A stretch of DNA of 39,777 nucleotides from an uncultured Gammaproteobacteria bacterium (GCA_913045055.1 CAJWPI010000014.1:1-39777), one strand, 5' to 3'. Counted from the first letter of the stretch, positions 23,782 through 32,001 are shown. Translations and numbers: made by a program. The notes: generated by a model from the letters alone, not told the origin.

Positions 23782-24650
23782 CTTTTTGGAGGCCACAACA
23801 TTAGTTGAGAGGTTTTCTTCATATAATCTGCATAATCAGATCTTTTCTCTAAACTTCTATTATCCATCATTGAACAAGTGGCTAAAGTAAACATTAGCGT
23901 CATAGAAAGTGGACATATAATAAGCCACCAATAGTTATGATCTAATGACAAAACCATCAAATACAATCCCCACCAAAAAAGAGCTTCTCCTAAATAATTG
24001 GGATGACGAGAATATTTCCATAAACCTGTTTGCATAGTTTTAGCACTATTAGAAGGATCTTTTTTAAATTTTTTCATTTGTTCATCTGCTACATGCTCCA
24101 GAACTACACTTAATATTGTAAAAATACTGCTTAGATATAGAAATAGATTAGGTTTTACAGTAGAAACAGATAAGATAAAATAAATTGGAAAAAGAGAAAT
24201 ATTTACTTGTAAAGTTGGGTATATATGAATACCTGTAAAATCAATAATATATGGATTTTTATTAAATTTATTCTTTAAGTCTATATATCTAAAATCTTCA
24301 TGACCTAATCCCTCCCATTGTCGAATCCAATTTATGGTAAGTCTAAAACTCCAATAGGTTATAGGAACTAGGACTAAAAAAATCTTTTCTGAATTAATTT
24401 CACCTGAAACTGGCCAAAAAGCTAAATATAAAGCTATTGGTAAGGGCGCAACAGACCAGAAAGGATCATAAAGACTGGAATTTTTATTATAAACACTGAA
24501 AATAAAAACACATAAAGTTGCTGCTATGTGTCCAATGCTAATTGATATCCACTGATGAAGGCCAAGAGAACTATAAGTCGAAAGAAACGCAACTACAAAG
24601 CTAATACAGTACACCCAACCACATAAAATAAAGCTTTTGCTTCTATTCAT
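23778..24650 (-). CDS. DUF1295 / steroid 5-alpha-reductase-superfamily membrane protein
   Basis: A 290-aa integral membrane protein with about six to seven hydrophobic segments. The signature KYSRHPNYLGEALFWWG lies near residue 220, and the C-terminal DYADYMKKTSQLMLWPPK matches the NADPH-binding end of DUF1295. The superfamily includes steroid 5alpha-reductase and sterol reductases, which reduce ring double bonds with NADPH, and isoprenylcysteine methyltransferases. Bacterial members are mostly uncharacterised. It begins 12 bp after the fbiC stop on the same strand, so it is probably co-transcribed with an F420 biosynthesis gene. It converges on the Rieske gene with overlapping stops. A reductase of the steroid-like pathway is the simplest contextual reading. 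Confidence 0.8.
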   Translation of the reverse strand: MNRSKSFILCGWVYCISFVVAFLSTYSSLGLHQWISISIGHIAATLCVFIFSVYNKNSSLYDPFWSVAPLPIALYLAFWPVSGEINSEKIFLVLVPITYWSFRLTINWIRQWEGLGHEDFRYIDLKNKFNKNPYIIDFTGIHIYPTLQVNISLFPIYFILSVSTVKPNLFLYLSSIFTILSVVLEHVADEQMKKFKKDPSNSAKTMQTGLWKYSRHPNYLGEALFWWGLYLMVLSLDHNYWWLIICPLSMTLMFTLATCSMMDNRSLEKRSDYADYMKKTSQLMLWPPKS

Positions 24651-24662
24651 TATTTTTATGAT

Positions 24663-27074
24663 TTATATAGATTTAGACTCTATAAGGTTACTATTTTTTA
24701 TTTGCCTATTAACTAGTTCATTTTTAATAGGTTTAAGTGGCTTATTTAGATTCTTTTGATTTAACTCAGAACTTGTAATTCTTTTATATAAAGTATTTCT
24801 TTGAACTGGTTTCCTTCCAATAGACTTTATAAAACTTCTCATGTCATAAACAGAAAATTCCTGGCCATGCTCAGCACCAGCAGCTCGAGTTATAGATTCA
24901 TTCATTAAAGTTCCTCCAATATCATTTGCTCCTGCCTCTAGGCACTTTTGAATTCCAGATATACCCATTTTTACCCAGGATGTTTGTATATTCTTTATGT
25001 TAGGGTACAAGGACAAACGAGCAATGCTGTGCATAAGTACAGACTCTCTTAGTGTAGGACCGAAACGTGATTTTCCTCTAAGGAACATAGGTGCTTCCAT
25101 AGGTACAAAAGGCAGGGGTACAAATTCAGTAAAACCCATACTTTTGTTCTGAAGGTCTCTTATCTTTATAAGATGTCTAGCCCAATGCAAAGGCTTATCG
25201 ATGTGTCCAAACATTATTGTAGCTGTGGAATTAATTCCAATTTCATGTGCACTTTCCATAACTTCTAACCATTCTCTGGAATTGATTTTATCTTTACAGA
25301 TAATTTGCCTAACTTCATCATCCAATATTTCTGCTGCCGTTCCAGGTAAAGTCTTTAACCCCAGATCTTTTAAATCTTTTAAAAATTCAGATATGGATAC
25401 TCCAAGTGTTTTTGCACCTTGTGATATCTCAAGAGGCGAAAAAGCATGAATATGGAGGTCAGGGATTTCGTGTCTAATAGATTTGACTATGTTTTTATAA
25501 GTATTTCCAGTATATGCGGGGTGTATGCCTCCTTGCAGACAAACTTCTGTAGCTCCTCTATCATAAGCCTCTTTGCACCTTCTTACTATCTCTTCTAAAG
25601 AAATATCATAAGGTTTTCCTCTTAGTTTCTCTGAAGTTTTACCTTTTGAAAATGCACAAAAAGTGCAATGGAAGTAACAAATGTTAGTGTAATTGATATT
25701 TCTATTAATTACGTAAGAAACATCTTTGTTATTTATATCAGAACATAATTCATGAGCCGCTTCTGTTACATATTCAAAATCTGGTCCTCTGGCATCAAAC
25801 AATTCAACAATTTCTCTCTCTGAAAGAAGCTCTAATTGGTGAACCTTTTTTATATGGTTCCTAAATCTTGTTGATTTCCTTATTTGAATTATCTTATTAC
25901 TTGTAATAATAGATTCTTCTTTTATATCTCCTCTTCCTGTGGACCAACTATCTTCTCTAGAATACCCTGAAGAATCAGATAACTTTAATACTCTTGGCTG
26001 AATATCTTTATCAACCCAGGTTTCTAGATCTTCAATATATTTTGGATAGATAGTAAGTCTAGGTAGTAATATCTTTCCGGAAAGAAGTGTTTGATTAGAA
26101 AGATTTGTTAAATGAGGCCAAGGAGCTTCTGGGTTTACAAAATCTGGTGTAATGGGAGATACCCCTCCCCAATCATTAATTCCAGCTTTAAGTAATAGAT
26201 CTAGATTATGAGGACTTAAGTTGGGGGGTGCCTGAATACTCATAGCAGGTCCAAAAATTAATCTAGCTACAGCAATAGTCCATAACAAATCTTCAACTAA
26301 AGGAGCTTCATAGTCTGACATTTTAGTATCAGGTTTAGGTCTAAAGTTTTGAATTATTACTTCTTGAATATGTCCATACTTTGAATGTAATTCCCTTATA
26401 TCTAAAAGTGATTGTATTCTTTCAAGTCTAGTTTCTCCGATACCGATAAGTATTCCTGTGGTAAATGGAATTTTCTTCATACCTGCATTACGAAGAGCTT
26501 CTAACCTTCTTTTTGGATCCTTATCTGGAGAACCAAAATGGGGACCTCCCCTTTCGCTTAATCTTTTAGAAGAACTTTCTAACATAATTCCCATAGATGC
26601 AGATACGGGTCTCAAAAAATCTAATTCTTCTAAATCCATGCAGCCTGGATTTAGATGGGGAAGAAGGCTGGTTTCAGATAGAACAGCTTCAGCTGCTGTT
26701 TGGAGGTATCTTAAAGTACTATCATGTCCTAATTGGCTTAGAGCTTTCCTGGCAGTTGAATATCTTAATTCTGGTCTTTCTCCTAAAGTAAATAAAGCTT
26801 CCTTACAACCAGTCTTTTCAGCCTGTTTAGCTAAATTAATAATATCCTGAATGGGCATATAGGGAGGCTTATTATTTCTTTTTGGAGTCTTTGCAAAAGT
26901 ACAATAATGGCAAACATCTCTACATAAGTGAGTTAACGGAATAAAGACTTTAGGTGAGTAAGTTATAAATGACCCAAAACCTTGATAGGTCAATTCTGAA
27001 GCTTCCTGCATTAGAAGATCAGTGTTTGTCTCTTTAGCTAAAAGTAACGCTTCCTTGTTATTTAGATCATTCAT
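24663..27074 (-). CDS. fbiC: FO synthase, CofG-CofH fusion
   Basis: An 803-aa fused radical-SAM enzyme that makes the deazaflavin chromophore FO from tyrosine and 5-amino-6-ribitylaminouracil. The N-terminal CofG half carries Cys51, Cys55 and Cys58 in LCRDVCHYCTFAK. The C-terminal CofH half carries Cys466, Cys470 and Cys473 in ICYFHCTFCAFSKGK. CofG landmarks GERPELRY and FRPKPDTKM, and the CofH landmark LPGTAAEILDD, are all present. The order (CofG then CofH) and the length of about 800-850 match actinobacterial FbiC, whereas archaea have two separate genes. Both cluster motifs are intact. It is divergent from the LLM oxidoreductase gene across 60 bp and lies 12 bp upstream of the DUF1295 gene. 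Confidence 0.95.
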   Translation of the reverse strand: MNDLNNKEALLLAKETNTDLLMQEASELTYQGFGSFITYSPKVFIPLTHLCRDVCHYCTFAKTPKRNNKPPYMPIQDIINLAKQAEKTGCKEALFTLGERPELRYSTARKALSQLGHDSTLRYLQTAAEAVLSETSLLPHLNPGCMDLEELDFLRPVSASMGIMLESSSKRLSERGGPHFGSPDKDPKRRLEALRNAGMKKIPFTTGILIGIGETRLERIQSLLDIRELHSKYGHIQEVIIQNFRPKPDTKMSDYEAPLVEDLLWTIAVARLIFGPAMSIQAPPNLSPHNLDLLLKAGINDWGGVSPITPDFVNPEAPWPHLTNLSNQTLLSGKILLPRLTIYPKYIEDLETWVDKDIQPRVLKLSDSSGYSREDSWSTGRGDIKEESIITSNKIIQIRKSTRFRNHIKKVHQLELLSEREIVELFDARGPDFEYVTEAAHELCSDINNKDVSYVINRNINYTNICYFHCTFCAFSKGKTSEKLRGKPYDISLEEIVRRCKEAYDRGATEVCLQGGIHPAYTGNTYKNIVKSIRHEIPDLHIHAFSPLEISQGAKTLGVSISEFLKDLKDLGLKTLPGTAAEILDDEVRQIICKDKINSREWLEVMESAHEIGINSTATIMFGHIDKPLHWARHLIKIRDLQNKSMGFTEFVPLPFVPMEAPMFLRGKSRFGPTLRESVLMHSIARLSLYPNIKNIQTSWVKMGISGIQKCLEAGANDIGGTLMNESITRAAGAEHGQEFSVYDMRSFIKSIGRKPVQRNTLYKRITSSELNQKNLNKPLKPIKNELVNRQIKNSNLIESKSI

Positions 27075-27102
27075 TTTTTAGTTACCTACCTTCTGTATCG
27101 CA

Positions 27103-27108
27103 TATAAT
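27103..27108 (+). promoter_or_regulatory. Candidate -10 element in the fbiC/LLM divergent spacer
   Basis: TATAAT lies within the near-palindromic CATATAATA, so it could also serve as TATTAT for fbiC on the other strand. It is 27 bp before the LLM gene start, and TAAGGAG at 27119-27125 is that gene's ribosome-binding site. No convincing -35 was seen on either strand. Confidence 0.4.
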
Positions 27109-27134
27109 AACTTAAAGTTAAGGAGAAAATTAGA

Positions 27135-28016
27135 ATGAAATTTGGATATCACCCTGTAATGTGTAACCCTGAGTATTATATTCCACTTGCAAAAGCAGCA
27201 GAAGATGCTGGTTTTGAAGATTTTGCCTTCCCCGATAGTATATGTTTTCCGCAATCTCCGTCTGTTTCTAAATATCCTTATAACGAAGATGGAAAAGGTG
27301 GTTTTTTAGAAGACATACCTTTTTTAGAACCTTTCTCTGCTATACCAGCTCTTGCATCTCACACCAAAAAAATTACCTTTTCTACACACGTAATGAAACT
27401 TCCAATCAGACAACCCGTTTTGGTTGCTAAACAAGTAGCTACAGTTGCTGTTATGACGAACAACAGATTTAAATTTGGTGTTGGTTTGAGTCCATGGAAA
27501 GAAGATTTTATTGTAACTCAAGAAACATGGGATGAGAGAGGTAAGCGTATGGATGAAATGATAGAAATCATATACGGACTCTTAGAGGGAAATTTCTATT
27601 CATTTAAAGGTAATTTTTATGAAATACCTTCTATTAAAATTTGTCCTGTACCTACTATAAAAGTTCCTATTTTGATGGGTGGACATAGTGAGCCAGCATT
27701 AATCAGAGCAGCCAAATATCTAGATGGATGGATGAGCGCAGGCTTAGATTTTGAAACAAATAAAAAAATAGTAAACCGTTTAGATGAATTAAGAAAAGAG
27801 TTTGGAAGAAGTGATAAAGATTTTTATCAAGTTACTATGGGTCCAGATTGTTATGAACCTGATGGAGTCAAAAGACTAAGTGAGTTAGGTATTGATGAAT
27901 GTGTCATAGCATTTAGAGATATATATACAGGCAGTGAAGATAATAGAACTTTAGATTCGATGATAGGAGAAATTAACAGTTTTGGAGATACAGTAATAAA
28001 GAATGTGAATGGTTAA
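27135..28016 (+). CDS. LLM-class F420-dependent oxidoreductase
   Basis: A 293-aa TIM-barrel protein of the luciferase-like monooxygenase class. Features include MKFGYHPVMCNPEYY at the N terminus, LAKAAEDAGFEDFAFPD, FSTHVMKLPIRQPVLVAKQ and the cofactor-site stretch FGVGLSPWKEDF. The form is closest to the subgroup of F420-dependent LLM proteins known from mycobacteria, and its location inside an F420 cluster supports F420 over FMN as cofactor. These enzymes transfer hydride between F420H2 and an alcohol, imine or enone. It is divergent from fbiC and converges on the hydrolase gene with no gap (stop 28014-28016, next stop at 28017). Confidence 0.88.
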   Translation: MKFGYHPVMCNPEYYIPLAKAAEDAGFEDFAFPDSICFPQSPSVSKYPYNEDGKGGFLEDIPFLEPFSAIPALASHTKKITFSTHVMKLPIRQPVLVAKQVATVAVMTNNRFKFGVGLSPWKEDFIVTQETWDERGKRMDEMIEIIYGLLEGNFYSFKGNFYEIPSIKICPVPTIKVPILMGGHSEPALIRAAKYLDGWMSAGLDFETNKKIVNRLDELRKEFGRSDKDFYQVTMGPDCYEPDGVKRLSELGIDECVIAFRDIYTGSEDNRTLDSMIGEINSFGDTVIKNVNG

Positions 28017-28946
28017 TTATATATTGTCTAAAAGAAATGAAACTGAGTCTCTCATAGATTTCTTTCTAGCTTTCCAATTCCCTCCTAAATGAGCTCCAAC
28101 TTTAGCTCTATCTTTAAATAGTTTAGCTCTTTCATGAGGTTCGTTCATTAAGTATCTTTTGCCTTCATTATTTTCATAATAATGAATACCATCTTTTCCA
28201 ATAATGGTGTGTTTATGTCCTACTGCTATTGCGTTAGGAATAAAAGTTACAGGGTCTATTGCGTCGAAAGAATGATGACTATCTTTATAACAGATCAGCT
28301 TACAGTTTCCTCCGTTTTGATTTATAGCTGGAGATAATTTTTCAATTAAAATTGAAGGAGTGTAATCATCATCTTCACCAATTAGATTTAGAATTGGAGA
28401 GTTGCTCCATCGCATTTCTTCTGGCCAAATAAATGCACCAGGGTAGAAAGCTATATGACCAGCAAATCTTTCTCCTTCAGGGGCAAGTTTTTCTGTTAAA
28501 GGTTCCCAAGCGGAATAAAGAGCTGTGCTACCTCCCAAACTCCATCCTGTAATAAAAATTTTCTTTGCATCTATATCAGGATGTTTAGATAATATTTGTA
28601 AAGCTTTAAAACAATCAGTTAAAACTGTAGCCAAAGTAACTTGCATCTGGTCCTCTACTATTGAAATTACCTGTCTAGCATCGAAGCTGCTAACTCTAAA
28701 AATTGCAAATCCATTGTTTAGAAAGTTAACTGCATGTTCGTGATGGTGTCCTCTCCAACCTAAACTCCCATGCATGCAAATAACAAGAGGATAGATTTTC
28801 TTCTTTTTTTCTGGAAAGATTAAAGTACCAAACATATCCTGCTCTTCTACTTTCTTAGAATTTAAAATATGGAAAAACTCAAAAGGATTAGAGGACTTAT
28901 AAGAAATAACCCCCTGGTCTCCTGATTGTAGTTTGGAACTATTCAT
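28017..28946 (-). CDS. Dienelactone-hydrolase-like alpha/beta hydrolase
   Basis: A 309-aa hydrolase. The oxyanion region is ICMHGSLGWRGHHHEH (near residue 57), and the nucleophile elbow GWSLGGS gives Ser136. A candidate acid is in IGEDDDYTPS (near residue 195) and the histidine in KDSHHSFDAIDP (near 228). There is no signal peptide. The form is that of dienelactone hydrolase (DLH) proteins acting on lactones or esters. Its ATG overlaps the end of cofC by 8 bp, so it is the fifth gene of the F420 operon. A DLH-like enzyme has no known step in F420 biosynthesis, so it more likely belongs to the catabolic pathway that uses F420. That is inference. Confidence 0.82.
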   Translation of the reverse strand: MNSSKLQSGDQGVISYKSSNPFEFFHILNSKKVEEQDMFGTLIFPEKKKKIYPLVICMHGSLGWRGHHHEHAVNFLNNGFAIFRVSSFDARQVISIVEDQMQVTLATVLTDCFKALQILSKHPDIDAKKIFITGWSLGGSTALYSAWEPLTEKLAPEGERFAGHIAFYPGAFIWPEEMRWSNSPILNLIGEDDDYTPSILIEKLSPAINQNGGNCKLICYKDSHHSFDAIDPVTFIPNAIAVGHKHTIIGKDGIHYYENNEGKRYLMNEPHERAKLFKDRAKVGAHLGGNWKARKKSMRDSVSFLLDNI

Positions 28947-29592
28947 TTTTAATCGAATTAATATATTCTTTTACATTAGTATAGCCGCTTTTTTTTATTA
29001 ATTTACTTAAATCAGCATCGCGATCAATATCAAATTCTAATTTCTTAGATCTGTATAGTCTTACCTGTATCCCTGCTCGGTGAGCTGTTTCTAAATGGGC
29101 AAGACAGCTTCCAGGACCATACTTAAATTTTATGAGATCAGGTGGTGTGCAAACCATACAATTAGTGCCTTCTCCTTCTGAATCAGGAGAAATAGTTATT
29201 CCTTGTTTATAGGTTTTAATTAATTTTTTATGTTTTTTGGCCACTGATTGAAGGATTGATGAGCTAGTTCTAGGTATATCTCCATGAATTATTAAAATCC
29301 CCTTTGCACCTCCCTTAATTGCTCTCTTAGATGCTTCTGTTATACCATTATTTAAACCTGGTTTCTTTTGTAAGAAAGCTTTAAAGCCTAGTTTTTTTAC
29401 ATAATCAATTACATTACTGTCTTCAGTAACAATTAAATAATTTGTAAACAATTTACTTTTTCTTTGGCTTAAAAGAATTCTTCCGAGCATAAACTTCACC
29501 AGAACCCTTCTATCTTCTAAAGTAAGGACATCACCAAGTCTACTCTTTGGTCTTTTAAAAGATTTAATTGGTGTTATTGCCCACAAAGACAT
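28939..29592 (-). CDS. cofC: 2-phospholactate/phosphoenolpyruvate guanylyltransferase
   Basis: A 217-aa nucleotidyltransferase that activates a three-carbon phospho-acid with GTP for transfer to FO. The N terminus MSLWAITPIKSFKRPKSRLG holds the substrate-binding Lys/Arg set, and LTLEDRRVLVKFML follows. The catalytic HGDIPRTSS and ISPDSEGEGTNCMVCTPP segments are the family signatures. The C-terminal GSCLAHLETAHRAGI fits. Whether it uses 2-phospholactate, phosphoenolpyruvate or 3-phosphoglycerate cannot be read from the motifs. It starts 2 bp after the cofD stop and overlaps the hydrolase gene by 8 bp. Confidence 0.9.
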   Translation of the reverse strand: MSLWAITPIKSFKRPKSRLGDVLTLEDRRVLVKFMLGRILLSQRKSKLFTNYLIVTEDSNVIDYVKKLGFKAFLQKKPGLNNGITEASKRAIKGGAKGILIIHGDIPRTSSSILQSVAKKHKKLIKTYKQGITISPDSEGEGTNCMVCTPPDLIKFKYGPGSCLAHLETAHRAGIQVRLYRSKKLEFDIDRDADLSKLIKKSGYTNVKEYINSIKNE

Positions 29593-29594
29593 AA

Positions 29595-30521
29595 TTAAAA
29601 ATATTCTATACAGAACTTAGCAAGATGTTGTTTATCTTTATTGTTTCTCATAACTATTGATTCTACATATGTCTGCATTTTAATCTCCTCTTTTAAACCC
29701 TTGTCTTCATGGTCTATAACTAATGCATCTGCTATCTCTTCATAATGCTTATCAATGAGAACAGGCGAAGGTTCTTTATTAAGCTCATAGGCTATCTTAG
29801 CTGAAGGACCTTTTATTGCATCGTTCTTTATATAAGGGGAAATTGCTAATACTTTAAAATTCCTATTAATTAGAAAATCTTTTAAAGGTTTTATGGATAA
29901 AATGGGGTCTATACTAAGAAAAGGATTTGAAGGGCAAATAATTACTCCTTCTATTCCTTTTGACTCTATTAGTTGCTCTAAAATAGGTGGAAGTTGCGCT
30001 TCTTCACATCCACTAAATTCTATTGATAGAACTTGCGGTTCACATTTCTTTTTTACGAAGTATTCTTGAAATGAAAGTAATCCTTCGTTTGTTTGAATTA
30101 AAGTCCTTACTGGGGTCTCTGACATTGGCACTATGAGGTTATTCACTCCTAATTTAGATTTCAAAAAGTTTGTTACTTCTGACAGGCTCTTACCTTGTTG
30201 CAATAATGTGGTTCTAATAATGTGAGTAGCTAGATCTCTATCCCCTAATTGAAACCAGTCCTCACCTTCAAAAACTTTTAGTTGGTTTAAAAAAGCCCAA
30301 GTCTCTTTTTCTACTCCCCAACCTTTTTTTCTGTCGTTAATTCCAGCTAAAGTATAAGTAACTGTATCTAGATCAGGACTTATATTGAGACCATAATGAA
30401 TAAAATCATCACCTGTATTTACTAGATTTATTAAATTCTCGTCAGGAATTATTTGAGACAAACCATAAACTAATTTAGCACCTCCGATACCCCCACAAAG
30501 AGTTAATATAGTTCTGGTCAT
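29595..30521 (-). CDS. cofD: 2-phospho-L-lactate transferase (F420-0 synthesis)
   Basis: A protein of 308 aa from the ATG at 30521, which lies one base after the cofE TAA. A TTG or ATG reading from 30545 inside cofE is unlikely. It moves the activated phospho-acid onto FO to give F420-0 or dehydro-F420-0. Seen motifs are LTLCGGIGGAKLVYGL (residues 6-21), VNTGDDFIHYGLNISPDLDTV, GWFQLGDRD-like DWFQLGDRDLATHIIRT, and CPSNPFLSIDPIL. All are standard for CofD/FbiA. An ISPYIKNDAIKGPSAKI stretch near the C terminus is also conserved. Length is normal for the family. Confidence 0.94.
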   Translation of the reverse strand: MTRTILTLCGGIGGAKLVYGLSQIIPDENLINLVNTGDDFIHYGLNISPDLDTVTYTLAGINDRKKGWGVEKETWAFLNQLKVFEGEDWFQLGDRDLATHIIRTTLLQQGKSLSEVTNFLKSKLGVNNLIVPMSETPVRTLIQTNEGLLSFQEYFVKKKCEPQVLSIEFSGCEEAQLPPILEQLIESKGIEGVIICPSNPFLSIDPILSIKPLKDFLINRNFKVLAISPYIKNDAIKGPSAKIAYELNKEPSPVLIDKHYEEIADALVIDHEDKGLKEEIKMQTYVESIVMRNNKDKQHLAKFCIEYF

Positions 30522-30522
30522 T

Positions 30523-31287
30523 TTACCTAAATAGATCGTCTTCAACGGGTCGTATTAAAATTTGAGACCCTTCTTTATCCTCTCCCAATTGTAGCCCTTT
30601 AATCAGAACTACAGGTAAGCCCTCATCTCCTTGCCCCATTAGTATAGAAGCAGCAGAAGCTAGTTCGTCTGCCAATCCAACTTCTGTTACCTCAAGAACC
30701 TTGCCATATAAGTCTTTTTGTCCACGTAGATCAGTTAAAGCAGTCACGCCGCTTGATCCTATTGCTATTCCTACAATTCCATTTCTCCATGCTCTCCCTG
30801 CACTATCATTAATGATTATTCCAATAGGTTTTTTTAGAAGTCGTGAAAGGTCTTTTCTTATACCTTCAGCACTTAAATCTGGGTTTTCTGGTAATAATAA
30901 AACCATGGGATTATTTGCATTAGAATCAATATTAGATCTATCAATACCAGCATTTGCATGAACAAAGCCTAGTTTATTTTCAACAACAATTACCCCTTTT
31001 CTGTACCTGACAACTTCTTTTGATTCTTGAAGAATCAATTCAACTAACCTGGGGTCTTTAGCGGTTTTTTTTGCTAATAATTCAGCTTCACCTGAAGGAG
31101 TTATTTTATTTAGAGAAACATAACGATCTTCTGCTTTAGAGACTATTTTTTGGGCTAATACTAATATATCGCCTTCATCTATAATCAATTCAGATTTGTT
31201 AATGGATTTAAAAATTACATCAGCTAACTTATCTCCTGGAGAGATTAAGGGTATGTTATCTAAAGCTATGAGATCGAGTTTTCTCAA
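30523..31287 (-). CDS. cofE: F420-0:gamma-glutamyl ligase (single-domain CofE)
   Basis: A 254-aa ligase that adds glutamate residues to F420-0 with GTP. It starts at TTG (31287) with GGAGGAG 6 nt upstream; no in-frame ATG lies nearby. Motifs include VLAQKIVSKAEDR, the glycine-rich IINDSAGRAWRNGIVGIAIG, and ADELASAASILMGQGDEG. Only the ligase domain is present. The C-terminal nitroreductase-like FMN domain of mycobacterial FbiB, which reduces dehydro-F420-0, is missing. That fits archaeal-type or 3-phosphoglycerate-type F420 synthesis, or a separate reductase. It begins 3 bp after the stop of the F420:NADP oxidoreductase gene. Confidence 0.93.
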   Translation of the reverse strand: MRKLDLIALDNIPLISPGDKLADVIFKSINKSELIIDEGDILVLAQKIVSKAEDRYVSLNKITPSGEAELLAKKTAKDPRLVELILQESKEVVRYRKGVIVVENKLGFVHANAGIDRSNIDSNANNPMVLLLPENPDLSAEGIRKDLSRLLKKPIGIIINDSAGRAWRNGIVGIAIGSSGVTALTDLRGQKDLYGKVLEVTEVGLADELASAASILMGQGDEGLPVVLIKGLQLGEDKEGSQILIRPVEDDLFR

Positions 31288-31290
31288 TAT

Positions 31291-31938
31291 TTACTCCTCC
31301 ACTCCTGTAATACGAATACCTGAATGGGATATAGAATGATTTTTATTGATACTTATGAGTACTGATGTTAGGGCTTCTGAAGCAGCAGAGTTAGCTAATT
31401 GTCCTGCATGCCATGCTCTCATTCCAATAGATTCTATAAGTTCAATTACTGTAGATCTTGAATCTTTTTTATTTCCACAAACCAGGACATCGCAATCTAT
31501 AGATTTATTACTTTTTAACAATTCTGCAGAAATATTTTGAAATGCAGAAACAACTTGAACTTCATCTCCAAGAATATCTTGCGAAATTTGAGCAGCGCTA
31601 CCTTCAGGTGGCAATTGAACAGTTGCTACCTTTGGAGGAATTAAAGGAACTGTAGCATCAATAAAGATCTTATTAATTAGATTCTTCTTACAATCCTTTA
31701 AAATACTCTTTTGATGAGCAAACGGGACTGTGAGGATTACGATATCACCTTCTCTAGCTGCCTCTTCGTTTTGTAGGCCTTTACAACCTGTACCTAATTT
31801 TTCTGCTGCACTTATTGCTCCTTCTAATTTTCTAGAGCCTATCACTACCTTGTAATCAGCTTGCAAAAAACGTTTTGCAAGTCCATTTCCAAGATCACCT
31901 GTTCCACCAAGAATTGAGATTACTTTATCCTTATCCAT
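31291..31938 (-). CDS. F420H2:NADP+ oxidoreductase
   Basis: A protein of 215 aa from the ATG at 31938 (AAAGG 6 nt upstream); a TTG 63 bp further upstream lies inside the promoter and is rejected. It transfers hydride between F420 and NADP(H) and so supplies F420H2 in organisms that lack F420-glucose-6-phosphate dehydrogenase. The N-terminal dinucleotide motif ILGGTGDLGNGLAKRF is present. IVILTVPFAHQ and the catalytic-site segment VVSAFQNISAELL follow, and the C-terminal MRAWHAGQLANSAASEALTSVL is typical of Fno. It is the first gene of the fno-cofE-cofD-cofC-hydrolase operon. Confidence 0.92.
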   Translation of the reverse strand: MDKDKVISILGGTGDLGNGLAKRFLQADYKVVIGSRKLEGAISAAEKLGTGCKGLQNEEAAREGDIVILTVPFAHQKSILKDCKKNLINKIFIDATVPLIPPKVATVQLPPEGSAAQISQDILGDEVQVVSAFQNISAELLKSNKSIDCDVLVCGNKKDSRSTVIELIESIGMRAWHAGQLANSAASEALTSVLISINKNHSISHSGIRITGVEE

Positions 31939-31972
31939 ATGTTTACCTTTAGGCTGTTTAGTTTGATTGCGT

Positions 31973-32001
31973 ATAATGGGATTGGAGTGCCGACATGTCA
32001 A
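31973..32001 (-). promoter_or_regulatory. Sigma70-type promoter of the F420 operon; overlapping divergent -10
   Basis: On the minus strand TTGACA (32001-31996) is followed by 17 bp and CATTAT (31978-31973). The TATA-side box is 35 bp before the oxidoreductase ATG. On the plus strand TATAAT (31972-31977) overlaps the same -10 and could serve the SDR at 32030. The two promoters would compete for this site. Confidence 0.6.

Noticed and set aside
26458-26850. Open frame of 130 codons on the plus strand inside fbiC
   Set aside because: It lies wholly antisense to the CofG half of an intact, well-conserved gene, has no ribosome-binding site and encodes no recognisable protein.
31939-32001. N-terminal extension of the F420:NADP oxidoreductase from a TTG at 32001
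   Set aside because: The extension covers the promoter elements and adds a non-conserved basic tail before the Rossmann motif; ATG 31938 has its own ribosome-binding site.
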